DNA of 15,221 nucleotides from Anaerolineales bacterium UBA6668 (GTDB taxonomy: Bacteria > Chloroflexota > Anaerolineae > Anaerolineales > UBA6668), in NCBI GenBank assembly GCA_002455215.1, contig DKKK01000201.1, positions 19,847 through 35,067 of the forward strand. Direction: 5' to 3'. A program made the translations under genes and the position numbers. This document shows, piece after piece, positions 1 to 6,137 of this stretch (the stretch's first letter is position 1; the number at the start of each line of letters is the position of its first letter). A model generated the notes under the pieces. It made no database searches and was not told the origin of the DNA. It saw only the letters and a program-made list of their open reading frames with translations.

Positions 1-549
1 GGAACGACCCAGCATGTGATTGCTTCCGGCGATACGTTGGGATTGCTTGCCGAGCAATACAATGTCTCAATAGAAGAGATTGTGGCGGCAAATGGTTTTT
101 CTGACCCCAATGTCATCTTAAACATCGGGCAGGAAATCATCATTCCCGGCGCCGATTTTGCCACCACAGCACCCACCAACCCGCCGCCGCCTGCTCCCAT
201 TGCCACGGCGACTGAGCCTGCGGGCGCAGTGAGCGGGCAAAATACCTTGCAAATCAAGCTGGTGCAAAATCCGGGTAGTTTATTGAGTGAGACAGTGGTG
301 ATTGTGAATGTCGGTTCAAATGCGGTGGAACTGTTGGGCTGGCAATTACGTAGCGAGCAAGGGGAAGCGTACACCTTTCCGCAGTTGACCCTGTTTAACA
401 ACGGGCAAGTGACTCTGCACACCATGACCGGTGAAAATTCCGTTACAGATATCTATTGGGGGCAGAGCAACGCGATGTGGGAAACGGGTGAGATTGTCAG
501 TTTATACGACCCAAGCGGGGCAATTCACACTACTTTGACTGTGCCGTAA
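1..549 (+). CDS. LysM plus lamin-tail domain protein, C-terminal part (5' truncated)
   Basis: The reading frame is open to the left edge, so the start lies outside the window; the GTG at 16 is inside the LysM domain and is not the real start. Counting from base 1, residues about 3-49 form a LysM repeat (SGDTLGLLAEQYNVSIEEIVAANG, then a G-Q-x-I-I-I-P ending), which in this family binds glycan chains of peptidoglycan. Residues about 50-77 are a Pro/Thr/Ala-rich linker. Residues about 78-182 look like a lamin-tail domain (LTD), with the typical V-x-I-x-N-x-G start, an L-x-G-W core strand and a final L-Y-D-x-x-G strand. LTDs occur in many bacterial extracellular proteins, where their role is mostly unknown. 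The missing 5' part may encode a signal peptide or more LysM repeats. A cell-wall-associated protein is likely; its exact job is unknown. Confidence 0.82.
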   Translation, partial: GTTQHVIASGDTLGLLAEQYNVSIEEIVAANGFSDPNVILNIGQEIIIPGADFATTAPTNPPPPAPIATATEPAGAVSGQNTLQIKLVQNPGSLLSETVVIVNVGSNAVELLGWQLRSEQGEAYTFPQLTLFNNGQVTLHTMTGENSVTDIYWGQSNAMWETGEIVSLYDPSGAIHTTLTVP

Positions 550-563
550 CGGGCTGACGTGCC

Positions 564-656
564 ACCGGTACTATTCGGCACATCTGCTAAATAGTGATTT
601 GCGCTGGTTTCCTTAATGAGAAAAGTGCCATTTTCGCTCGTGTCGAATGTACCGGT
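564..656. repeat. Nested inverted repeat upstream of cdaA
   Basis: An 18-nt arm at 564-581 (ACCGGTACTATTCGGCAC) is matched by the reverse complement of 640-656, with one mismatch and one extra base. A small hairpin lies inside it: 618-624 (GAG AAAA) pairs with 631-639 (TTTT cg CTC), loop 625-630, ending directly against the outer right arm. A second weak hairpin, AAAT/ATTT, sits at 589-600. The element lies between the stop of the LysM/LTD gene (549) and the GTG of cdaA (708). It could be a structured RNA leader, a terminator-like hairpin for the upstream gene, or a protein-binding inverted repeat. No U-tract follows the outer arm, so a classical terminator is not favoured. Confidence 0.4.
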
Positions 657-707
657 AAACGAACTTAAAACCTACGATTTGTCAATTTTTGTGGGAAAAT
701 AGGTATT

Positions 708-1601
708 GTGAACGTATTGTCGCTCATTATTGAACAGATTGCACGCTTTCGCCAGTATTTTGATTGGATTAGCATCCTCGATATTTTACTGGTCGCTACC
801 ATCATTTACTTTTTGCTATCCTTATTGCGGAGCACGCAGGCGATTAATGTTTTGCGTGGTGTAGCACTGGTGATTATGCTCACCTTTGCGCTGTCGGGCG
901 TTTTGCAATTGCGTGCCATTAGTTGGCTGTTAAATAAAATTTCACCCGCTTTGTTATTCACCATTCCGGTCATCTTTTCGCAAGAAATTCGGCGGGTACT
1001 CGACCAGTTAGGGCGTGCCACTTGGTTTTCGCCCGCTCTGCCCACACCAACCCAAGAGTACACAAAACTTGCCGATGCGTTGGTTTCTGCCAGTACCCGC
1101 TGTTCAGAGAAAGGCTACGGCGCATTAATTGTGGTCGAAAGACAGAACGATTTGAGCGATTTTATTGGCACGGGGGTGCAAATGGATTGTTTGGTTACGC
1201 CAGAAGTGCTCGTGCAAATCTTTTTTAAAGATACGCCCCTGCACGATGGCGCGGTGATTATTCGGGGTGAACGGATTGCCGCCGCCGCTTGTGTGTTACC
1301 ACTGTCTACCGATGAAGGCATCACTGACCGTCAATTGGGCTTGCGTCATCGGGCATCTTTGGGGTTATCAGAAAATAGCGATGCAGTGGTAGTGGTGGTT
1401 TCCGAAGAAACCAGCGCCATTTCGGTGGTGCATCATGGGCGTATGATCCGCCATCTGGACGAAATACGTTTGCGCAATATTTTGTTGGCATTCTTCCAAA
1501 CCCGTGCGGCTCGCACACGCCAGCCATCCTTGCTCAACTTTTTTCAAAAACCCGATTCGCGTACCAAGATAAAATCCTTCAATTTATCAGATGATGAGTA
1601 G
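708..1601 (+). CDS. cdaA: Diadenylate cyclase CdaA (membrane-bound DAC)
   Basis: It makes cyclic di-AMP from two ATP at the inner face of the membrane. The 297 residues match the usual CdaA size. Three hydrophobic segments occupy roughly residues 22-40, 46-66 and 68-90. A DAC (DisA_N) domain covers about 100-255. Both catalytic signatures are intact: D-G-A at 180-182 in PLHDGAVII and R-H-R at 213-215 in LGLRHRASLG. The C-terminal 40 residues are basic and variable. The GTG at 708 is chosen because the protein then starts like other CdaA proteins, with a short amphipathic lead before the first membrane helix; no strong Shine-Dalgarno is seen. ybbR lies 71 bp downstream, as in the classic cdaA-cdaR pair, but glmM, the third partner in Firmicutes, is absent here. 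Function is certain at family level. Confidence 0.96.
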   Translation: MNVLSLIIEQIARFRQYFDWISILDILLVATIIYFLLSLLRSTQAINVLRGVALVIMLTFALSGVLQLRAISWLLNKISPALLFTIPVIFSQEIRRVLDQLGRATWFSPALPTPTQEYTKLADALVSASTRCSEKGYGALIVVERQNDLSDFIGTGVQMDCLVTPEVLVQIFFKDTPLHDGAVIIRGERIAAAACVLPLSTDEGITDRQLGLRHRASLGLSENSDAVVVVVSEETSAISVVHHGRMIRHLDEIRLRNILLAFFQTRAARTRQPSLLNFFQKPDSRTKIKSFNLSDDE

Positions 1602-1672
1602 CAAAATAGCGGTGGAGAATACCCCCACTCTGTAAAAAAAGCTCTTTCGTTGGCTTGTTTGTATCGTAAAGT

Positions 1673-2908
1673 ATGTTTCGTCCTGATTTTCGCAATTTTA
1701 ACCAGTTTCTTCTCTCGCTGATTTTGGCGAGCCTAGTCTGGCTGGGCGCTGTCAATCAAGAAGACCCAATTGTGACACAAGTATTTCCGCGTTCTGTGCC
1801 TATCAAGCTAATTGAACCGGCAAACAATTTAAAAGTGCAGGAAAAATCGGTAGCAGAAGCCAATATCACCTTACGGGGTCCGCAAAGCCTATTAAAAACG
1901 CTCACCATCAGCCAATTAAGTGTGCAGGCAGATTTAAGTCAGCTTGCTGAAGGTTCTACATTGGTAGATTTGAACGCTTCTATTGATATGGAAGGGGTCA
2001 AAATTACCGCAGTTACCCCACCACAAATGCGCGTGGTGTTAGTTGGGTTGCTGGAGCGCACCTTGCCCATCCGGGTGGATTTGCTAGGTGAACCGGCTGT
2101 CGGCTACCAAAGTGGCGATGAATCTTACAGCACCAACTCAGTGGTGGTTTCCGGCTTGTTGGAGGATGTAAATCGCGTCTCTGAGATTCGCGTAGAAGTG
2201 GATTTGGCAGGGCGCAAAGACACGCTCTCGCGGGATTACCCCTTGGTCGGGCTGGATTCCGAAGGTAAGGTGGTCGAAGGGGTAGCGCTAAACCCCGATT
2301 CATTAAACGTCAATATTCCTATTGTGCAATTGGAACGTTACCGCGAGTTGGCAGTGAAAGCCAATATTCAAGGCACACTTCCCAATGGCTATCTAATTAC
2401 GGGCATTACCTACTCTCCGCAAACCGTCACGGTATTTTCAAACGATTTGGAATTGGTGGCGAATCTTCCCAGCTTTTTAGAAACTGTCCCCATAGACATT
2501 TCCACTGCCACAGATGATATGGAAGTGAATGTGGCTTTGCGTTTACCTAGCGGGCTATCATTGGTAAACGAAGCTGACGTGCTGGTACAAATCAGCATAG
2601 CGGCAATTACCAACAGTGTGACAGTCACCAAAGAAATTGAAGTGGTTGGGCTAGCCCCTGATTTGGTGGCGAATCTCACTCCGTCACAAGTAGATGTGAT
2701 TCTCACTGGTCCAGCACCGATATTAAGCCGTTTGCCATCCAATGCGCTAAGAGTGCGGCTAGACCTGGCAAAACTGGATGTGGGTACATACGTAGTACCC
2801 ATTGTCGTAGTGCTTGAACGCGATGATATAACCGCCCAATTGGTGACGCTCTCTGCCAAGGTGGAAATCACACGGATGCCTACCCCGACCCCCACCCGCC
2901 GTCCGTAA
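1673..2908 (+). CDS. cdaR: YbbR-domain protein (CdaR-like regulator of CdaA)
   Basis: A 411-residue protein with one N-terminal membrane anchor (about residues 11-27, in NQFLLSLILASLVWLGAV) and a large outside part. Four YbbR repeats can be outlined at about 42-125, 130-215, 225-310 and 315-400. Each is a beta-rich unit with phrases such as V-x-I-T-L-R-G-P or V-x-V-I-L-T-G-P, followed by D-L-S/D-L-A. The tail is Pro/Thr/Arg-rich (PTPTPTRRP). In characterised Firmicutes, CdaR binds CdaA and tunes c-di-AMP output; the same role is inferred here from domain and position. There is no Shine-Dalgarno before ATG 1673, but TATCGT (1662-1667) sits 5 nt upstream, which could be a -10 box giving a leaderless message. 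A long antisense frame inside it is judged a shadow. Confidence 0.9.
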   Translation: MFRPDFRNFNQFLLSLILASLVWLGAVNQEDPIVTQVFPRSVPIKLIEPANNLKVQEKSVAEANITLRGPQSLLKTLTISQLSVQADLSQLAEGSTLVDLNASIDMEGVKITAVTPPQMRVVLVGLLERTLPIRVDLLGEPAVGYQSGDESYSTNSVVVSGLLEDVNRVSEIRVEVDLAGRKDTLSRDYPLVGLDSEGKVVEGVALNPDSLNVNIPIVQLERYRELAVKANIQGTLPNGYLITGITYSPQTVTVFSNDLELVANLPSFLETVPIDISTATDDMEVNVALRLPSGLSLVNEADVLVQISIAAITNSVTVTKEIEVVGLAPDLVANLTPSQVDVILTGPAPILSRLPSNALRVRLDLAKLDVGTYVVPIVVVLERDDITAQLVTLSAKVEITRMPTPTPTRRP

Positions 2909-2957
2909 GCGTGCTTTCTTCCAAAGCGTGCTTTCTATCAAAGCCTACCGCCTACCC
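2909..2957. repeat. Two short tandem repeats between ybbR and the phosphoesterase
   Basis: Directly after the ybbR stop codon, a 17-bp unit occurs twice in tandem: GCGTGCTTTCTTCCAAA at 2909-2925 and GCGTGCTTTCTATCAAA at 2926-2942, differing at two positions. It is followed at once by a 7-bp unit GCCTACC repeated at 2943-2949 and 2950-2956. The whole spacer between the genes is therefore almost entirely repeats. The copies are not self-complementary, so this is not a hairpin terminator. It probably reflects replication slippage in non-coding DNA; a regulatory role is not shown. Confidence 0.75.
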
Positions 2958-2962
2958 ACCTG

Positions 2963-3826
2963 ATGAAAATCGCCCTGCTTTCAGATATTCACGGCAACTT
3001 GCGTGCGCTCGAAACCGTTTTGGCACACATCGAGCGCTGGAAGCCGGAACACGTAATTGTAGCGGGGGATGTGGTAAACCGCGGTCCGTGTAGTCGAGCC
3101 TGTTTGCAATTGGTATTAGAGCGCGTACAACATCACGGGTGGCAATTTTTGCGCGGCAACCACGAAGACTATCTGCTCCATGCCGCTTCACCGGAGTTTC
3201 CTACCCACCCGCCTGCAAGCGAGTACTTGCGCCTGCCGAGTTGGAGTTGCCATCAGGACGTGCGCGAATTGGTGCATACGCTCGCCGATTTGCCATATCA
3301 AACCAGCCTGACCGCACCCAATGGCGGGCTTCTGACAGTCGTGCATGGCTCAATGCAAGGCACACGCATTGGGGTGTACCCCGAAACAGACAACGAAAAA
3401 CTAACGCCGCTCGTTGCGAAAGGAGTGCAGGTCTTTGCCTGCGCCCATACGCACCGGGCATTTCAGCGCTTTTTCTTGCAAGACAAGCAATCCACACTGA
3501 TTGTGAACATTGGCTCGGTAGGATTGCCATTTGATGGGGATACGCGTGCCGGCTATGCTCAATTGACTTGGCAGGCGGGGCGTTGGTCGGCGCGGTTGAT
3601 ACGCTTGGAATATGACATGGCACAAGCTGAGCGCGACTTTGCTACAACAGGCTACTTGGTTGGGGGTGGGGCGCTCGCACAAGTCGTGTTACGTGAGTTA
3701 CAATTGGCAGTCCCTATGCTATCTTCTTTTGATTCGCGCTTCTCCAAAGCCATCCTAAGCAGTGAAATTTCCGTTGAGCAAGCCGTGAAAATCTGGCTAG
3801 CACAATATCCTGATTCGTTTTCTTAA
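2963..3826 (+). CDS. YfcE-like calcineurin-type metallophosphoesterase
   Basis: A 287-residue soluble enzyme of the calcineurin-like metallophosphoesterase fold, expected to hydrolyse phosphodiester or phosphomonoester bonds with two metal ions. All metal-binding blocks are present: D-x-H at residues 8-10 (LSDIHGN), G-D at 35-36, G-N-H-E at 65-68, the histidine of VVHGS at 126-130, A-H-T-H at 161-164, and the supporting G-S-V-G at 184-187. The first 200 residues are the catalytic domain. The last 80 are less conserved, with no recognised motif, and are longer than in minimal YfcE proteins. The ATG at 2963 places D-x-H in the usual position; no Shine-Dalgarno is visible. The transporter gene follows 10 bp later, so co-transcription is likely. 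Substrate is unknown; being next to cdaA-ybbR does not by itself make it a c-di-AMP hydrolase. Confidence 0.88.
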   Translation: MKIALLSDIHGNLRALETVLAHIERWKPEHVIVAGDVVNRGPCSRACLQLVLERVQHHGWQFLRGNHEDYLLHAASPEFPTHPPASEYLRLPSWSCHQDVRELVHTLADLPYQTSLTAPNGGLLTVVHGSMQGTRIGVYPETDNEKLTPLVAKGVQVFACAHTHRAFQRFFLQDKQSTLIVNIGSVGLPFDGDTRAGYAQLTWQAGRWSARLIRLEYDMAQAERDFATTGYLVGGGALAQVVLRELQLAVPMLSSFDSRFSKAILSSEISVEQAVKIWLAQYPDSFS

Positions 3827-3836
3827 GTACTAAATT

Positions 3837-4538
3837 ATGAAAAATTACCGTTATCTTGACCTAATTACCGCGTTATTTGTCACCGTGTTATTGGTCTCCA
3901 ACATTGCCGCAGTCAAATTATTGCATCTCGGACCCTTCTCCTTTGATGGTGGTACTATTCTTTTTCCATTATCCTACATCTTCGGCGATGTGCTGACTGA
4001 AGTCTATGGTTATCAACGTTCACGGCGGGTAATTTGGATCGGCTTTGCGTGTTTGGCGCTGATGGCAATTACGCTGGCAGTTGTGCAGGCACTACCTGCT
4101 GACAGTTTCTGGAGCTACCCTGATAATGGCTTGCTCACACCAGAAGCCACCCAATCTGCTTTCAATGCGCTATTGGGGCAAGCGCCGCGGATTGTCCTTG
4201 CCAGTCTAATCGCCTATTGGGCGGGCGAGTTTTCCAATTCGTATTTGTTGGCAAAGCTAAAATTGCGCACACAAGGGCGTTTTTTGTGGTTACGTACAAT
4301 TTCTTCCACCTTACTTGGGCAGGGAGTGGATACGATATTCTTTGTTTTTATCGCATTTTGGGGTGTCTTGCCCAATGAAGTGCTCACTGTGATGCTGGTT
4401 TCAAACTATGTGTTTAAGGTGTTGGTTGAAATTGCCTTCACGCCGCTTACTTACACTGTTGTGAACGCACTCAAGCGAGTCGAAATGGAAGATTACTTTG
4501 ACCGTAATACCGATTTTAACCCGCTGAAGGTAGGCTAA
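3837..4538 (+). CDS. yhhQ: Queuosine precursor transporter (YhhQ / DUF165 family)
   Basis: A 233-residue integral membrane protein with about six hydrophobic helices. E. coli YhhQ imports the deazaguanine precursors preQ0/preQ1 used to make the queuosine tRNA modification. Family landmarks are visible: S-N at 21-22, D-G-G at 37-39, the long block FPLSYIFGDVLTEVYG at 43-58, the second block around 151-169 with S-T-L-L-G-Q-x-V-D-T, and KVLVEIAFTPLTY at 194-206. The length is typical for the family. The start ATG is 10 bp after the phosphoesterase stop, and folB follows 5 bp after its own stop, so the three probably share a transcript. Whether the organism salvages or also synthesises queuosine precursors cannot be told from this window. 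Confidence 0.93.
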   Translation: MKNYRYLDLITALFVTVLLVSNIAAVKLLHLGPFSFDGGTILFPLSYIFGDVLTEVYGYQRSRRVIWIGFACLALMAITLAVVQALPADSFWSYPDNGLLTPEATQSAFNALLGQAPRIVLASLIAYWAGEFSNSYLLAKLKLRTQGRFLWLRTISSTLLGQGVDTIFFVFIAFWGVLPNEVLTVMLVSNYVFKVLVEIAFTPLTYTVVNALKRVEMEDYFDRNTDFNPLKVG

Positions 4539-4543
4539 AGCGC

Positions 4544-4906
4544 ATGGAAGATAGCATTCAAATTCAAGATTTGCTGGTGCGTGTAGTGATAGGCGCGTAT
4601 CCCGAAGAGCGCGGCATCCGACAAAATATTTCCCTGACGCTGGAACTGTTCACTAACACCCGCCCCGCCGCCGAAAGCGACAAGTTGTCGGATGCGGTCA
4701 ATTATCACACACTCAGCGAAGATATCATCCAACTTGCCGAGAACTCGCGCTATCGCCTAATTGAGACGCTTGCGGAAGCGGTGGCAAGCCACTGCCTGCA
4801 AGATGAACGCATCTCCAAAGTGCGCGTGCGCTTGGATAAGCCCGACGCGTTGCGTTATGCGCGTTCGGTGGCGGTGTGCATTACCCGTGAGCGTGACGAC
4901 AATTAG
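4544..4906 (+). CDS. folB: Dihydroneopterin aldolase FolB
   Basis: A 120-residue enzyme of folate synthesis. It cleaves 7,8-dihydroneopterin to 6-hydroxymethyl-7,8-dihydropterin and glycolaldehyde and can also act as an epimerase. The single T-fold domain is complete: V-I-G-A-Y-P-E-E-R at 15-23 with the pterin-binding E22, the D-A-V-N-Y stretch ending in Y54, E74 in I-E-T-L-A-E, and the catalytic lysine K99 in D-K-P-D-A-L-R. These match the known active-site residues of bacterial DHNA enzymes. The end overlaps by 4 bp the end of the convergent ASCH gene, leaving no room for a separate terminator. Placement beside a queuosine-precursor transporter may reflect common GTP-derived metabolism; that is inference. 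Confidence 0.94.
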   Translation: MEDSIQIQDLLVRVVIGAYPEERGIRQNISLTLELFTNTRPAAESDKLSDAVNYHTLSEDIIQLAENSRYRLIETLAEAVASHCLQDERISKVRVRLDKPDALRYARSVAVCITRERDDN

Positions 4907-6054
4907 CCTGCGACTTCGTCTTTGCTCCCCCACAAATTCGCCCGTCCCAACTTGCCTACCTGCTGAAGAATATCCATGCGTGCCAGTGTATAGCAAGCCG
5001 CTTGGGCTTCCTGAACCGAACACCCGGCGGCTTCTGCAAAATGCTTGGTTGTGAAAGGTTGCGCTAGGCTAGTAGGCAGTTGCGCTTGCCAGTCCGGTGT
5101 GCCCCGCAGGGCGTGGGTCGCTACAATCTGGAGCAAGCGGCGGTTGACTGTGCTATAACCGACACGCCGCCAACTGGCTCGCTGGGTGCTGAACATCCGC
5201 ACATCTTCCACCTTAACCAACAGGATATCCACTTGTAAATTAGGCTGGGTGAGCAAAGGTGCTATTTTGCTCAGTTCGCGGAAGGCTTGCCAAAAATTCC
5301 CTTTCTTAGGTGAGCGTCTGCGGCTAGGCTTGACTCCTTCCTTGACAATCCATTTTTCTAGCGCAACTGGCAAGACCAGACGGACGGTGTGTTTTGCCAA
5401 AAGTCTACGCAATTTGGCTTTCATCTGCCCCACATTTGCAGTTTGCACTTCAATGCAAGTACCATCTGCCCATACTACATCTACGACATAGCCATCTATA
5501 TCCACTTCCGTGCGGCTTAAGGGCGCTTGGTAGTGTTGTTTGAGAGTGGCATGCAAGTGGCTTTCATTGTGGGTGGTAAAGTGGGTTCGTTTGGAATGCT
5601 GGGCATACACCACCTGAAAACGCTCACAGACCAGCGGCATGTTCGGACTAGGTTCATAACCGAGGGCGGGCAAGGTGCGCGAGAAATATTTCCAATGTTC
5701 GCGCCGCCAACTTTCCAGCGTGCAGTCGTCTTCCCCTTCATTAGCGGCAAAATCAGCGCTTACTTCGTCAAAATTGCAGATTTCCACCTGTGTGGTTTGC
5801 AAGACTGCCAGTGGCTTTTGCGCCCCATCCAGCAAAATGTGAAAACTCCCCGCTTGCGGTAGGCTTTCTCCATTCGCCTGATAAGCCCACAAACTGTCAC
5901 AGGTTGCCGTCTTTTTGCCCACCAGTACCAACTGTGCCAACGTATCGGCAAGTTGGGGCGAATCGCCAAAGGCAAATTGGCTGGCATAGGTCAGTTCTTC
6001 ACCATCAGGTAAAGATTTTAAGAAGGTGTTCCAAAAGTGTGAAATTTTGTCCAT
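4903..6054 (-). CDS. ASCH domain fused to PD-(D/E)xK-like region and C-terminal winged helix
   Basis: A long unbroken frame encoding three segments. Numbers count from a possible TTG start at 6111; ATG 6054 is residue 20 and is preferred because the ASCH homology begins there with DKISHFW. Neither start has a clear Shine-Dalgarno. Residues about 24-170 are an ASCH domain: F-G-D-S-P near 48-52, the G-K-K-T-A-T signature at 65-70, and closing M-P-L-V-C-E-R-F. Residues about 182-335 hold E202, V-D at 210-211 and I-E-V-Q-T at 220-224, then K-x-K-L at 231-234. This resembles the core of a PD-(D/E)xK nuclease with Q replacing the usual lysine. Residues about 350-396 look like a winged helix-turn-helix. 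ASCH domains bind RNA or act on modified nucleosides; the combined function is unknown. The gene is convergent with folB and divergent from the esterase gene. Confidence 0.8.
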   Translation of the reverse strand: MDKISHFWNTFLKSLPDGEELTYASQFAFGDSPQLADTLAQLVLVGKKTATCDSLWAYQANGESLPQAGSFHILLDGAQKPLAVLQTTQVEICNFDEVSADFAANEGEDDCTLESWRREHWKYFSRTLPALGYEPSPNMPLVCERFQVVYAQHSKRTHFTTHNESHLHATLKQHYQAPLSRTEVDIDGYVVDVVWADGTCIEVQTANVGQMKAKLRRLLAKHTVRLVLPVALEKWIVKEGVKPSRRRSPKKGNFWQAFRELSKIAPLLTQPNLQVDILLVKVEDVRMFSTQRASWRRVGYSTVNRRLLQIVATHALRGTPDWQAQLPTSLAQPFTTKHFAEAAGCSVQEAQAACYTLARMDILQQVGKLGRANLWGSKDEVAG

Positions 6055-6122
6055 GTTGGGTGATGTTCTGCTTTGGTGGGTGAGAAACTCACAGAATTGC
6101 CGCACAAGCAAGGCGCTTCTGC

Positions 6123-6128
6123 TATAAT
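6123..6128 (+). promoter_or_regulatory. Candidate -10 box for the esterase gene
   Basis: A perfect TATAAT lies 9 nt upstream of ATG 6138, so transcription would begin at or within a few bases of the start codon, giving a leaderless or nearly leaderless message. The only -35-like hexamer is TTGCCG at 6097-6102, with a long 20-bp spacer. No Shine-Dalgarno precedes the ATG, which is consistent with leaderless translation. Confidence 0.42.
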
Positions 6129-6137
6129 CTATGGGTT

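Noticed and set aside
16..549. Complete small LysM protein starting at GTG 16
   Set aside because: The LysM homology and the open frame continue upstream to base 1, so the gene is truncated by the window edge.
564..707. ydaO-type c-di-AMP riboswitch before cdaA
   Set aside because: The expected conserved blocks could not be found by eye; only the nested inverted repeat can be supported.
1611..1629. Hairpin GTGG/CCAC between cdaA and ybbR as a terminator
   Set aside because: Only about 4 bp of stem and followed by a run of A, not T; does not meet the form of an intrinsic terminator on either strand.
2410..2895. 161-residue open frame on the minus strand inside ybbR
   Set aside because: Low-complexity Ser/Thr-rich product without motifs, fully antisense to a well-supported YbbR protein; a codon-bias shadow.
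3201..3623. 140-residue antisense frame inside the phosphoesterase gene
   Set aside because: No recognisable domain and complete overlap with a gene that has all metallophosphoesterase motifs.
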